Assembly: GCA_965249895.1 (NCBI GenBank)
Contig: CBDFNC010000005.1
Location: 1,364,001 to 1,428,000 of the forward strand
Direction: 5' to 3'
Origin: CBDFNC01 sp965249895
GTDB taxonomy: Bacteria; Pseudomonadota; Gammaproteobacteria; Enterobacterales; CBDFNC01
DNA: 64,000 nucleotides
Shown here: positions 16,872 to 26,711 of the stretch, in pieces
Numbering within the stretch: position 1 is the first letter of the stretch
Layout of the letters: each line of letters starts with the position of its first letter
Made by a program: the position numbers and the translations under genes
The notes under the pieces: model-generated
Seen by the model: the letters and a program-made list of their open reading frames with translations, nothing else
The model's database searches: none
Told to the model about the DNA's origin: nothing

Positions 16872-19097
16872 TTACAGATTCGAGTACTTTTCACGTAACC
16901 GCTGGCGGACAAATTCCGCTATGGTATTGACTATAAACGTGAATATAAACAGTACGAATGCAGCAAGGAAGAGCACTCGATAGTGAGAGCTGCCCACTTC
17001 CGACTCCGGCATTTCCACCGCGATATTGGCGGCTAAGGTACGCATTCCCTGGAAAACACTCCAGTCCATCACAGGGGTGTTTCCCGTCGCCATCAGCACT
17101 ATCATGGTTTCACCCACGGCGCGGCCAAGGCCCATCATCACGGCAGAGAAAATACCTGGGCTCGCGGTCAGCAACACCACATACACCAGGGTCTGCCAGG
17201 ATGTGGCGCCTAATGCCAGAGAGCCGTTGGTCAGGTGTCTTGGCACGCTAAAGATGGCGTCTTCGGCTATGGAGAAGATGGTGGGTATCACGGCAAATCC
17301 CATGGCGATACCCACAATCAGTGAGTTACGCTGGTCGAATCCGATACCTAACTCGTTGGTCAGGAAGCGGCGGGCATCTCCATCGAACGCCCAAAGCTCA
17401 ACCACAGGGCTTGCAGCAAAGGCCAGGTAACCAATCCCCAATACCACGGGGATCAAGATCAACGGGTGATAACCATCGGGTATGGCCATGCGAATAGCCT
17501 TAGGTAATTGTGTCCATAACATGGCCGCCAGCAATACACCCAAGGGCAAACCCAGGATTAACATGGCGATACCCGGCAGGTTTTCTTCCACTATGGGGGC
17601 GAGCCAAAGTCCGGCGAGAAAACCCAGAATAACGGTTGGCAAAGCTTCCATGATTTCTACAGTGGGTTTCACAAAAGAACGAATATCCGGCGACATAAAA
17701 TACGCGGTATAAATAGCGCCTGCGATAGCGATAGGCACGGCAAACAACATAGCGTAAAACGCGGCTTTAATGGTACCGAAAGAAATAGGGACCAGGCTTA
17801 ACTTAGGCTCGAAGTCGTCACTGGCGGAAGTGGACTGCCACACGTAACCCGGCTCGGCATAACCTTCATACCAGACTTCCTGCCACAAGGCGGACCAGGT
17901 GACTTCAGGGTGCTCATTTTTTACCTTATAAAGCACCATGTCAGCTTGGCTTTGGGTTAACAAGGCATTCGCTCGTGGTGATATAGCGATAGCGTCCAAT
18001 GCTGTCTGGCTCAGTTTTGCAGAAAATAAACGCGTCTCACCTGTGGTATGGAAAATCTCCAGGGCGCCATCTTTATCGGCGGTGATAAACCCTTTTCTGA
18101 AATATTCCGGGGCGATATCAACCACACTTGAGCTGGCCTTGAACTCACGAATATAGGTCAGCTGGCGCTTGCCATCTTTCGCCACTTCGAACCACTGGGA
18201 AATCACACCATTATCATTGGCAATCAGCAAAGAGCTGGCGCCGGTCAGTAATTCAATTTTGCTGACATTGGCACCCTTAGCGTTCACGTCGATCACCGAA
18301 ATCAGCTCAACATGGTCGATATCGGCAACATTGTAGACAGTCAACTTGTTACCACTACGAATATACAAGTTGCGCAGATTAGGCGTTAGCAGCAGCTGAT
18401 CCACCTGTGTGGGCATGGAGGGCAGTTCAACCGTGTCGCCAGACCAGGTTAACTCCTCCGTCATCATGTCTTCTTCGGCTTCCATGCGCACAAACAGCCC
18501 ACGACCATCTTGGGTCACGGCAGCAAAACCCGCCAGTTCTTCTGATTTTTCGAACGCCAGCTTGGTGAGAGCATTGCCTTGAGGATCTATGGTCAGGTTA
18601 TCACTACCCATGGGATAGCCAAGCAGGGGTGTGATCTGGCGTTGATCATTGGGGTAAGAAAGATCAAATTGAGGCTCGATAACTTGCGCCGTACCGTCCT
18701 GAAATCCATACGCATACAGCCCTGCAACCGGGACACTTTGAGTAAAGCTGGATACCTTTCCTTGGGCTTTTTCCGACAACAGGATCTGGCCGGCATTGCT
18801 ACCTTGTAATGAGAAGAAATCTACCCGACCATCCTCGCTAAAGCGATAACCTATTTCATTTTGTTCCTCCATTCCCAAGGCTAATATCTTGGTTTCATTC
18901 GCTAATTTGAATTCACTTTGTTTCTCAATATGCGCAGATTCAAAAATCGGTAGCACGACATATAAAAGGTAAAAGAATATCAACAACAAACAGATCAGAA
19001 CTGCAATACCACCCGCAGTCACGCCATATTTTGCCAGCTTATCCATTACCAGTCGCTTGCGACTCCCTGCAAGTGAAAGGGAAAACTCCTCGGCCAT
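16872..19097 (-). CDS. pstC: Phosphate ABC transporter permease PstC (long form)
   Basis: A 741-residue permease, more than twice the length of E. coli PstC. From ATG 19095-19097 (MAEEFSLSL) it has one membrane helix (about 30-55) and a large periplasmic region of about 400 residues that reads like a beta-propeller-type sensor domain (repeated short strands such as LYAYGFQDGTAQVIEP). The canonical six-helix permease follows, with the ABC-coupling loop (SLALGATSWQTLVYVVLLTA). It is the first gene of pstCAB-phoU. No pstS lies next to it; the likely pstS is at 37.6 kb. A Pho box lies 50 bp upstream. Confidence 0.94.
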   Translation of the reverse strand: MAEEFSLSLAGSRKRLVMDKLAKYGVTAGGIAVLICLLLIFFYLLYVVLPIFESAHIEKQSEFKLANETKILALGMEEQNEIGYRFSEDGRVDFFSLQGSNAGQILLSEKAQGKVSSFTQSVPVAGLYAYGFQDGTAQVIEPQFDLSYPNDQRQITPLLGYPMGSDNLTIDPQGNALTKLAFEKSEELAGFAAVTQDGRGLFVRMEAEEDMMTEELTWSGDTVELPSMPTQVDQLLLTPNLRNLYIRSGNKLTVYNVADIDHVELISVIDVNAKGANVSKIELLTGASSLLIANDNGVISQWFEVAKDGKRQLTYIREFKASSSVVDIAPEYFRKGFITADKDGALEIFHTTGETRLFSAKLSQTALDAIAISPRANALLTQSQADMVLYKVKNEHPEVTWSALWQEVWYEGYAEPGYVWQSTSASDDFEPKLSLVPISFGTIKAAFYAMLFAVPIAIAGAIYTAYFMSPDIRSFVKPTVEIMEALPTVILGFLAGLWLAPIVEENLPGIAMLILGLPLGVLLAAMLWTQLPKAIRMAIPDGYHPLILIPVVLGIGYLAFAASPVVELWAFDGDARRFLTNELGIGFDQRNSLIVGIAMGFAVIPTIFSIAEDAIFSVPRHLTNGSLALGATSWQTLVYVVLLTASPGIFSAVMMGLGRAVGETMIVLMATGNTPVMDWSVFQGMRTLAANIAVEMPESEVGSSHYRVLFLAAFVLFIFTFIVNTIAEFVRQRLREKYSNL

Positions 19098-19147
19098 TAG
19101 CTTCCTCAAAAAGCAATCAAAAGTCGACAGCATTATATTTAATATAC

Positions 19148-19165
19148 ATGACACTTTTGTTACAA
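19148..19165 (-). promoter_or_regulatory. Candidate Pho box upstream of pstC
   Basis: On the minus strand TTGTAACAAAAGTGTCAT matches 14 of 18 positions of the PhoB consensus (two TGTCA-type repeats 11 bp apart), in the same orientation as pstC and about 50 bp before its start codon. Confidence 0.65.
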
Positions 19166-19288
19166 ATAAAAATGAATCATAAGCTATTAATAAAGAAGGG
19201 GAAAAAAGAATTCTTATTTAGCGTCCGCGACGCTGGACAAAGCCAATATCACGGCGAATAATGGGACTAATAAAACGTGGGAGATGTT

Positions 19289-19789
19289 ATGAAGCAACTA
19301 ATAGTGACTATTATCGGTGCGGACAAACCTGGCATCGTCGAATCCTTATCACAAACAGTACTGGCTCACCAGGGGAACTGGTTGGCGAGCAGCATGAGTG
19401 AATTAGCCGGACAGTTCGCCGGCATATTACAAATTCAGGTGGCCCAGGAAAACTATCAGGCTCTAATCCAGGCACTATCTCAACTGGAAAACCTTAGCGT
19501 CACTCTGGTAGAAGGAGTCGTTCAGAAACCGGTTACTCGTAGCCAGCTGGTAACTGTCACCTGTAATGACAGACCTGGTATAGTGCAGGAAGTATCTCAA
19601 ACCCTGAGAAACCTGGGACTTAACGTATTGGAGCTGAACACAGAGTGCGGCAGTGCGCCAAACTGGGGTAACTCCTTATTTAAAGCTTCAGCAAAAGTTT
19701 GCCTGCCGGAAAATGTAGCTCAAGACGCGGTAGTTGAAGCCCTGGAAAGCATTGCCGATGATCTTATGGTAGACATAGACACGATTTAA
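19289..19789 (+). CDS. ACT-domain protein, GcvR-like
   Basis: 167 residues made of two ACT domains: IVTIIGADKPGIVESLSQTV at the N-terminus and VTVTCNDRPGIVQEVSQTL in the second half. This arrangement is that of GcvR, the accessory regulator that restrains GcvA at the glycine-cleavage operon, but GcvR homologues are diverse and no gcv gene is nearby. The start is ATG 19289, with GGGAG in front; a GTG 12 bases upstream is possible. It is transcribed away from pstC. Confidence 0.8.
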   Translation: MKQLIVTIIGADKPGIVESLSQTVLAHQGNWLASSMSELAGQFAGILQIQVAQENYQALIQALSQLENLSVTLVEGVVQKPVTRSQLVTVTCNDRPGIVQEVSQTLRNLGLNVLELNTECGSAPNWGNSLFKASAKVCLPENVAQDAVVEALESIADDLMVDIDTI

Positions 19790-19879
19790 TCGCTGGTGAC
19801 TGATTACGCGCTAATCATGCCGGCTAACGCAAAAATTACCAACTGGGTAGAATGGATACCCTCTTTACAGGTGATACTG

Positions 19880-19985
19880 CGAACACAGCGCTCGCTATAT
19901 TCGCCGAACGTGCATCCATGCGCTTTAGATTTCATCCCTAAGATGGGTTCGGCTCCTACAAGAACACAGGCCAAATAGCCTTTTT
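19880..19985. mobile_element. MITE fragment (copy 2, degraded)
   Basis: Contains the MITE core in eroded form: CGCCGAACGTGCATCCATGC, then ATTTCATCCCTAAGATGG and GGCTCCTACAAGAACACAGG, lined up as in the copy at 24034. Inverted ends are largely lost. It lies between the ACT gene and ppk1. Confidence 0.6.
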
Positions 19986-20043
19986 CAGGAAACAAACAAG
20001 CTAGCTGGGACGCTGTTTCCAGCTCATAATCCATAAGGGTATA

Positions 20044-20090
20044 ATGACAGTTTTATTACATATATCATCAAGCTGTCATCCGACTCTGTT
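20044..20090. promoter_or_regulatory. Candidate Pho-box region upstream of ppk1
   Basis: Two imperfect PhoB-type repeats lie here. ATGTAATAAAACTGTCAT on the minus strand (20044-20061) has TGTMA-type units 11 bp apart. CTGTCATCCGACTCTGTT on the plus strand (20073-20090) has one perfect half. They sit 75-120 bp before ppk1. PhoB control of ppk is known in several bacteria. Confidence 0.45.
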
Positions 20091-20164
20091 AGTTTCGTTG
20101 AGATAAGAGGAATAAAATCAACGGGATCCCCCGATACACGCTAAAACACTTAGGGAACATTCAA

Positions 20165-22288
20165 GTGGGCTCAGATAAGTTATTTATAGAAAAGGAATTA
20201 AGCTGGCTATCCTTTAACGAAAGGGTATTGCAGGAAGCAATGGATAAAACCGTACCTATTATCGAGCGGGTCAGGTTTCTGGGTATTTTCTCCAACAACA
20301 TGGATGAATTCTTTAAGGTCCGCGTTGCAGATGTTAAACGCCGTATCATTATTAACGAAGAGCAAGGGGGCGACCAAAACGCCAGACACTTGCTCAGCAA
20401 GATCCAAAACAAAGTCCTTAGACTGCAACTGGACTTCGATGCCATATATAAAGAGCTTATCCTGGCACTGGCAAGGCACAGTATATTCCTGGTTAACGAA
20501 AATCAGCTCACCGACTTCCATCAAATTTGGTTAACCCAGTACTTTAAAGACAAACTGTTGCGCCATATTTCTCCTATCGAGCTAAACAGCACAGTCGACC
20601 TGATCCGCTTCCTTAAAGACGATTACACTTATTTAGCCATAGAGATCCGCCAGGGTGATTCGGTAAAGTACTCATTAGTGGAAGTACCCACAGACGATTT
20701 ACCCCGTTTTGTTGAATTACCCACAGAGCAAACCAAACGAAAAAAAACCATTATCCTGCTGGATAATATTATTCGATATTGTATCGAAGAGATCTTTACC
20801 GGTTTCTATGAATTTGACAGCCTTCACGCTTACTCCATTAAGATGACCCGGGATGCGGAGTACGACCTCACTGACCAGGTAGAGCAAAGCCTGGTTGAGC
20901 AGATGTCGGAAAGCCTTAAACAGCGCTTAACCAATGAACCCCTGCGTTTTGTATATGACAGGGATATGCCGCTGCATATGGTGGACTTTCTCAAGGGTAA
21001 ACTACATATTTCATCCTACGACAGTATTATCCCCGGCGGGCGTTACCATAACTTCAAGGATTTTATTGGTTTTCCCAATGTCGGCCGCGCGTACCTGGAG
21101 AATACCAAGCTGCCTTCCATCAGCAGCGAAAACTTTAACCGTCACGACACCACCTTTAGCGCCATTAGCGAAGAGGATATCCTGCTTTATTATCCTTATC
21201 ATAAATTTCGCCACGTCACCGAGCTGGTCAGGCAAGCGGCGTTTGATCCCAATGTCACTACCATCAGGATCAATATTTACCGGGTGGCAAAGAAGTCCCG
21301 TATTGTTAACTCACTTATAGACGCCACCAATAACGGTAAGAAAGTGACCGTAGTGGTAGAGCTTGCCGCGCGGTTTGATGAAGCGGCAAATATAAAATGG
21401 GCAAAGCGCCTGACTGAAGCCGGAGTTAAGGTGGTATTTGGCGTACCGACACTGAAAATTCACTCTAAACTCTGTCTGATCACCCGTAAAGAAGGCGAAA
21501 ACAATGTTCGCTACGCCCATATCGGCACGGGAAACTTCCACGAGAAAACTGCCAAGATCTACTCGGATTTTTCACTGTTAACCAAAGACCCGGAACTCAC
21601 CCAGGAAGTAGAAAACGTATTCGACTTTATCGAACACCCGTACCGGCGGTTTGAATTCAACCACCTGATAGTTTCCCCCACCAACTGTCGCCACTCGCTT
21701 TATCGTTTAATCGATGCCGAAATTGCCAGTGCTAACCAGGGCAAACCCGCCGCTATTACCGTCAAGGTAAATAACCTGGTAGACCGCGGGTTGATCACTC
21801 GCCTTTATGCCGCCAGTAGTGCCGGGGTCAAAATTCGTATGCTAATACGCGGCATGTGTGCCCTGGTTCCCGGAATTGAAGGTATCAGTGATAATATTAA
21901 GGTCATCAGCATCGTTGACCGCTTTTTGGAACACCCGCGAACCTTTATTTTCCACAGTGATGGTGAAGAAAAAACCTACATCTCTTCCGCTGATTGGATG
22001 ACCCGCAATATAGATAACCGTATCGAAATAGGTTGCCCTATCTACCACCCCAAACTGAAAAAAATTATTAAGGACATCTTTGATATACAGTTCCGGGATA
22101 CCACCAAAGCCAGGGTCATCGATAAAGAGCAAAAAAATGAATATGTAAAGCGAGGAAATCGACGGAAAATTCGTTCGCAATTGGTGGTGTACGATTACCT
22201 GAAACGCTACGAGCAGAAGAAAGCCCCGTCCGCAGCAAAAACTGAGCCTGTCAAAATGTCCCCCCCTGTCGCCGAGACTGAGAAATAG
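20165..22288 (+). CDS. ppk1: Polyphosphate kinase PPK1
   Basis: PPK1 reversibly polymerises the gamma-phosphate of ATP into polyphosphate. The 707 residues show the N-domain (KELSWLSFNERVLQEA, with FLGIFSNNMDEFF), and the two phospholipase-D-like catalytic domains. The autophosphorylated His is H433 in KIHSKL, and the second catalytic His is H597 in FIFHSDG. NIDNRIEIGCPIYHPKL near the end is family-typical. Translation begins at GTG 20165, with GGGA in front; the protein then starts normally with the KLFIEKELSWL segment. It is followed by ppx 86 bp downstream on the same strand. Confidence 0.97.
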   Translation: MGSDKLFIEKELSWLSFNERVLQEAMDKTVPIIERVRFLGIFSNNMDEFFKVRVADVKRRIIINEEQGGDQNARHLLSKIQNKVLRLQLDFDAIYKELILALARHSIFLVNENQLTDFHQIWLTQYFKDKLLRHISPIELNSTVDLIRFLKDDYTYLAIEIRQGDSVKYSLVEVPTDDLPRFVELPTEQTKRKKTIILLDNIIRYCIEEIFTGFYEFDSLHAYSIKMTRDAEYDLTDQVEQSLVEQMSESLKQRLTNEPLRFVYDRDMPLHMVDFLKGKLHISSYDSIIPGGRYHNFKDFIGFPNVGRAYLENTKLPSISSENFNRHDTTFSAISEEDILLYYPYHKFRHVTELVRQAAFDPNVTTIRINIYRVAKKSRIVNSLIDATNNGKKVTVVVELAARFDEAANIKWAKRLTEAGVKVVFGVPTLKIHSKLCLITRKEGENNVRYAHIGTGNFHEKTAKIYSDFSLLTKDPELTQEVENVFDFIEHPYRRFEFNHLIVSPTNCRHSLYRLIDAEIASANQGKPAAITVKVNNLVDRGLITRLYAASSAGVKIRMLIRGMCALVPGIEGISDNIKVISIVDRFLEHPRTFIFHSDGEEKTYISSADWMTRNIDNRIEIGCPIYHPKLKKIIKDIFDIQFRDTTKARVIDKEQKNEYVKRGNRRKIRSQLVVYDYLKRYEQKKAPSAAKTEPVKMSPPVAETEK

Positions 22289-22374
22289 GTATGCTATGGG
22301 CGCTTTATCGAAACAACTCGGTATCGCGTCCAGGGCCAAAAACCACCACACAGTACTAACCCAAGACCGAGTCT

Positions 22375-23853
22375 ATGAACACACAAACCCTTGCAGCCAT
22401 TGACCTTGGCTCAAACAGCTTCCATATGGTGGTCGCCAGGATCAACAACCAAAGCCTGCAAATTGTCGACAAAATAAAACAACGAGTTCAGCTGGCCCAG
22501 GGCCTTGATGAATACGACCGTCTCAGCGAGCAAGCCATCTGCCGTGGATTGGAAGCCCTGGCATTATTTGCCCAGCGCCTCATTGGCATGGATAAAAGCC
22601 ATATCCGTATCATTGCCACCTATACCTTAAGAAAAGCCACTAATGCGCAGGATTTTATCGAACGTGCCCAATCCCTGTTAGGGGTGCCCATCGAAGTGGT
22701 GTCCGGTAAGGAAGAAGCCAGACTGATTTATCTCGGGGTCGCCCATACCCAGCATAACGAGGGGCAGCGCCTGGTTATCGACATCGGCGGTGGCAGTACT
22801 GAGCTGATTATCGGCGACAAGTTTGAGCCCAGCTTAACCAGCAGCCGAACCATGGGTTGCGTAAGCTTTACGCAATGCTATTTCCCCCAAGGCAAGCTAA
22901 CCGAGAACGCTTTTGAACAAGCCACTCTGGCGGCGGAAAAAGAACTGGAAAGCATCGCCTCCCTGTACAAAAAACGCGGTTGGAAATCCTGCCTTGGTGC
23001 TTCCGGCACTGTGAAAACAGTCACCGAAGTACTGGCAAACCAGGGGAATACCGACCGTCAAATTACCCTTAAACGACTGAAAAATCTGAAACAACAGCTC
23101 ATCTCCTTTGAACACAGCGAACATATTCAGTTAACTGGATTAACCAATGACAGAAAACCTGTGTTTGCCGCCGGACTGGCAATCCTTATTGCTCTGTTTC
23201 ATGCACTGGAGATAGAGAAAATGGACTTCTCAGACGGAGCCCTGCGCGAAGGCGTCTTGTATGAAATGCACGCCAGAATGCGCCACCATGATATTCGAGA
23301 ACGTACCGCCGCAAGCCTGGCCAAGCGCTATCAGCTGGATTTAAAGCAAGCGGAGCAAGTAAATACAACAGCCCTTTATTTGTATGATCAGGTCGCCAGT
23401 GAGTGGAAAATAGATGCCCCCGAATTAAGAGACTTGTTAAGCTGGGGCGCCACCCTGCATGAGGTTGGCCTGCAAATTAACTACAGCGCTATACACAGAC
23501 ATTCCGCCTATATTTTACAGCATTCGGATCTGCCCGGGTTTAACCAGGTTCAACAAAAACTGCTGGCATCTCTGGTTCGTTTTCACCGAAAATCCCTTAA
23601 ACTGTCCGAACTGGACACCCAGCAACCAGTGAAACTGAATAAACTTTACCGTCTGATCCGTATCCTGCGTTTAGCCGTATTGTTAAATAAAAAGCGCCTG
23701 GCCGTCAGTTTAGAAGGCATTACCCTCACAGCAACCGAACAAAGCCTCTGCATATTAGTTACAGATGCAGACCAACTGTTACTTTCCAACCTTAACACCG
23801 AGAAGGAATACTGCAGCCAGGTTGACTGGCAGTTGGATGTACTTAACGCCTAG
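22375..23853 (+). CDS. ppx: Exopolyphosphatase (Ppx/GppA family)
   Basis: A 492-residue member of the actin-like ASKHA phosphatases. The phosphate-binding loops AAIDLGSNSFHMVVARI (5-21) and VIDIGGGSTELIIG, and the EEARLIYLGVAH stretch, are intact. A C-terminal HD-like helical domain (LSWGATLHEVGLQINYSAIHRHSAYILQ in pieces) follows, as in the long PPX form. It removes terminal phosphate from polyphosphate and may also act on pppGpp. Its position directly behind ppk1 supports the Ppx assignment. Confidence 0.95.
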   Translation: MNTQTLAAIDLGSNSFHMVVARINNQSLQIVDKIKQRVQLAQGLDEYDRLSEQAICRGLEALALFAQRLIGMDKSHIRIIATYTLRKATNAQDFIERAQSLLGVPIEVVSGKEEARLIYLGVAHTQHNEGQRLVIDIGGGSTELIIGDKFEPSLTSSRTMGCVSFTQCYFPQGKLTENAFEQATLAAEKELESIASLYKKRGWKSCLGASGTVKTVTEVLANQGNTDRQITLKRLKNLKQQLISFEHSEHIQLTGLTNDRKPVFAAGLAILIALFHALEIEKMDFSDGALREGVLYEMHARMRHHDIRERTAASLAKRYQLDLKQAEQVNTTALYLYDQVASEWKIDAPELRDLLSWGATLHEVGLQINYSAIHRHSAYILQHSDLPGFNQVQQKLLASLVRFHRKSLKLSELDTQQPVKLNKLYRLIRILRLAVLLNKKRLAVSLEGITLTATEQSLCILVTDADQLLLSNLNTEKEYCSQVDWQLDVLNA

Positions 23854-23887
23854 TCGTAATAAAAATGTCATCTATAAGTCATAAGCT

Positions 23888-24033
23888 GTGGAAAAACAAG
23901 TCAATAGTATTAGACCAATGAACCAGAGGCAAGACCGTGAAGCCATCATTATAAATAATGAACTTCAGATCCTGTTGCAACCCATAGTGGATACCCTTAA
24001 CGGTCCGGCTATTGGCTACGAAGCCTTAGCTAG
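23888..24033 (+). pseudogene. EAL-domain protein start, cut by a MITE
   Basis: A GTG-started frame (23888) runs about 48 codons with NNELQILLQPIVDTLNGPAIGYEALA, the opening of an EAL domain (cyclic-di-GMP phosphodiesterase; the Glu in YEAL is part of the active site). The homology stops at the left end of the MITE at 24034. I find no continuation beyond the MITE or the following IS630-family element, so the rest of the gene has been lost. Confidence 0.7.
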
Positions 24034-24233
24034 TGTCCGTCCTGAAACGCCAAATTCAAGGCTATATTCACGACCCAAGGAGCGGATGCCTCTTATAGGC
24101 AAGAAGGGCGAAACCAGTGATCGCAAGGTTCGCCGAACGCGCATCCATGCATTTAACATCTCATCCCTGAAATGGATTCGACTCCTACATAAACACAGGT
24201 CAACCTGCCTATTCCTGCGTTTCAGGATCGACA
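24034..24233. mobile_element. MITE copy 3
   Basis: About 200 bp with inverted ends TGTCCGTCCTGAAACGC and GCGTTTCAGGATCGACA. It is flanked by TAGCTA on the left and TAGTTA on the right, consistent with a 6-bp target duplication carrying one change. It is about 85-90% similar by eye to the copy at 26496. It carries no gene and interrupts the EAL frame. Confidence 0.85.
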
Positions 24234-24464
24234 TTAGTTAGTGGGTTTTTAGGCTGATAGCAATTTTAAAGACATTAATCTGAGACAGCTAAAAATAGTT
24301 CGTTAACCCAGGCGGTCTGAGACTATCAAGGTTGCTAAGTAGGTGAGCATAAGTTTTCAGAGCTGCTCCCTGTTTGTTTTTTATGCAGTGGTACAGATAT
24401 TTTTGCGTTTTTTCACCGACTCCAGTATACACGCATCAATTTTCAACATCATGCGTACCAATCC

Positions 24465-25483
24465 GTGAAAGTAGTATGGTGCCTTACTGAGGCCGAACAA
24501 ATTACCCTTAGAGAGTCTGTGGCTAATCACCCCAAACATCGTTGTAGAATCCGGGCTCATGCCATCCTACTCAGCCATAAGAGATACGATATTAAGCAGC
24601 TAGCGGATATCTTCGATACCAGCTTGGAGACGCTTTCTAAATGGATCGATTGCTGGGAAGAGTTTGGGATCTCAAGCCTTTATGACGCAAAGCGAACGGG
24701 GCGGCCCACTATTTATACGGATGAGGAGAAACAGCGCCTGAAAGAGCTTGTGGATGAGGAGCCTCATCAACTCAAGCGAGCCCAGTCCCTGATGGAGAAA
24801 GAAAGCGGCAAAAAAGCCAGCGTTTCAACGATTAAGCGAACGTTGAAAAAAAATTTAACTACAGCCATAAAAGAGCCAGACATTCACTCAAACTAAAGCG
24901 TGATGAAGAGGCGTTCCGAAAGTGTTACAACACCCTGAATAAATTTATAAAGCTTGAACAAGAGGGCGAGTTGGACCTCTATTATTTCGATGAATCAGGT
25001 TTTAGCCAAAAATCGAACTTACCTTACGCATGGAGCCCAGTCGGTGAGCCGTTTGCATTTCCTGCCTATTCGCATAGTAAGCGATTGAACGTACTTGGCT
25101 TTTTAAGCCGCCAAGGAAAGCTGGTTTACCACAGCACCGAAGGTCACGTTACTACTGACACAGTCATCGAGGCGTTTGAAAAGCTGATAGAAAATAAGCC
25201 ACACACCGCAAAGAAAAAACTGACAGTCGTTTTTCTGGACAACGCATCTTTTCACCGCTCTGCGAAATTTAAAGAGAAATGCAGTGACTGGATAACAGAG
25301 GGTGTTTTGGTGCTGTATCTGCCAGCTTATTCGCCAGAGCTGAATATCATAGAAATACTATGGCGGAAAATTAAGTATGAATGGCTTCCCACCTGCGCTT
25401 TTGAAACATTTGAAAATCTGACCAAGTGTGTAAAAAACATCCTGTCTAATTATCCATCTAAATACAGAATAACTTTTACCTAG
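24465..25483 (+). mobile_element. IS630-family transposase in two frames
   Basis: The first frame (24465-24896, 143 residues) is the helix-turn-helix part (IKQLADIFDTSLETLSKWID, with KRTGRPTIYTDEEKQRLKEL). The second (readable from about 24850 to 25483) is the DDE catalytic part: the first Asp in LYYFDESGF, the second in VVFLDNASFH, and Glu in YSPELNIIE. The two meet at a run of eight A (about 24846-24853). A -1 slip there would fuse them, so this may be programmed frameshifting or a simple mutation. The outer ends of the element are not clear; the nearby MITE has a 6-bp rather than a TA duplication and so is probably unrelated. Confidence 0.8.
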
Positions 25484-25534
25484 GCACTTATCCAGGGGTT
25501 TATTCCGTCGATATTCAATAATACCGGCGTGTTA

Positions 25535-26188
25535 TTATACCCCGCGACCGCACCAGACTACTTTACCCGCGATGCGGTTATGTTCGGATCCACAAGGCGT
25601 GATCTGCCATGTTGGATACTCCGGGTTGTCGCTGCGCACCTCAATGACACCTTGTTTATGTTTAAGGCGCTTGGCCATTAAGCCATCTTCCGTTTGCAGT
25701 AAATAGATGCCCTCACAGTGGACTTGCTGATGTGATAAATCAACCAGGATCATATCGCCATCTTCAAGGGTGGGCTGCATACTATCACCTTTGACAGAAA
25801 CAAAGACGACCTGCTCTGAATACACGCCAAGCTGGGATGCCAACCAGCGTTTATTAAAGGCAAAGCTGTTGGTCACTTCTTCACTCTGCGCAATACTACC
25901 AAAACCGGCACTAGCTTCTACGTCAAACTGAGGTACAAATATCAGGTCCTGCCCTACACCAACCGCACTATGATCTGATCGGGTTTCTCCTGTTAGGAGC
26001 CAGTTTAGGTCGATTCGAAATTCATCGTAGAGGTTTTCTAAATAAGTCATCGACGGGCGGCTTGCTCCCCGGCATATTTTGTAGATATGAGAGTTAGACT
26101 TGCCTGTTAGTTCGGCGAACTGTTTTTTATTGCCTTGGGTCAGTTGATCTACAATGGTTTGAAAACGGCGGGAGAATGCTGTGGTCAT
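25535..26188 (-). CDS. XRE-type repressor with S24 peptidase domain
   Basis: A phage-repressor-like protein of 217 residues from the ATG at 26186-26188. An N-terminal helix-turn-helix (FAELTGKSNSHIYKICRGASRPS) is followed by a LexA/CI-type S24 domain with GDSMQPTLEDGDMILVD, whose Ser is the nucleophile, and LMAKRLK with the general-base Lys. Such repressors self-cleave or are inactivated during DNA damage. Longer starts at 26221 or 26233 are open but none has a good ribosome site. No prophage genes adjoin it, so it is either a stray prophage repressor or a host regulator. Confidence 0.85.
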   Translation of the reverse strand: MTTAFSRRFQTIVDQLTQGNKKQFAELTGKSNSHIYKICRGASRPSMTYLENLYDEFRIDLNWLLTGETRSDHSAVGVGQDLIFVPQFDVEASAGFGSIAQSEEVTNSFAFNKRWLASQLGVYSEQVVFVSVKGDSMQPTLEDGDMILVDLSHQQVHCEGIYLLQTEDGLMAKRLKHKQGVIEVRSDNPEYPTWQITPCGSEHNRIAGKVVWCGRGV

Positions 26189-26495
26189 TTTTAAAGCTTG
26201 GCTCTCTGTTTTAGCAAGCATTGCACAGTACACCTAATTGTTGCGTCCTGCACTCATAAATACGATTTCTTGCATTTATCCGGTTTTTTGTCCGGGATTA
26301 ACTGATTCTATAGCGCTAACAATGACCAGCATTAGCCGGGTAACTTGCTATGCAGCTTCGGCGGGAATTCCAGGGTCAGCTAGTAAGTGGGATACCGACT
26401 GACTTGTCTATTGTGGGAGAGTGTTTAAAAAATCATGCTACATTGGCCGCGATACGAGTAAGCAACAAGCTTTTTGATCGGTTACCGACTAGCTG

Positions 26496-26699
26496 GTGCC
26501 CGTCCTGAAACGCCAAATTCAAAGCTATATTCACGACCTAGTAGCAACGGATGCCAGCTATAGGCAAAAAGGGCGAAGCCAGTGCTCACAAGCTTCGCCG
26601 AACGCGCATCCATGCATTTAACATCTCATCCCTGAAATGGATTTGACTCCTACAGAAATACGGATCGCCCTGCCTATTCCTGAGTTTCAGGATGGACAC
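26496..26699. mobile_element. MITE copy 4 (best-preserved ends)
   Basis: 204 bp with inverted ends GTGCCCGTCCTGAAAC and GTTTCAGGATGGACAC, flanked by an exact 6-bp direct repeat TAGCTG (26490-26495 and 26700-26705). Internally it has an AAGCTTCGCC / GGCGAA-type fold. This copy defines the element and its target duplication. Confidence 0.9.
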
Positions 26700-26711
26700 T
26701 AGCTGGCTTCG

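Noticed and set aside
19799..20034. Short open frames on both strands between the ACT gene and ppk1
   Set aside because: They run through the degraded MITE copy and have no ribosome site.
24034..25500. MITE copy 3 as a product of the adjacent IS630-family transposase
   Set aside because: MITE copies 3 and 4 have a 6-bp TAGCT-type duplication, whereas IS630 elements duplicate TA; ends of the two elements could not be matched.
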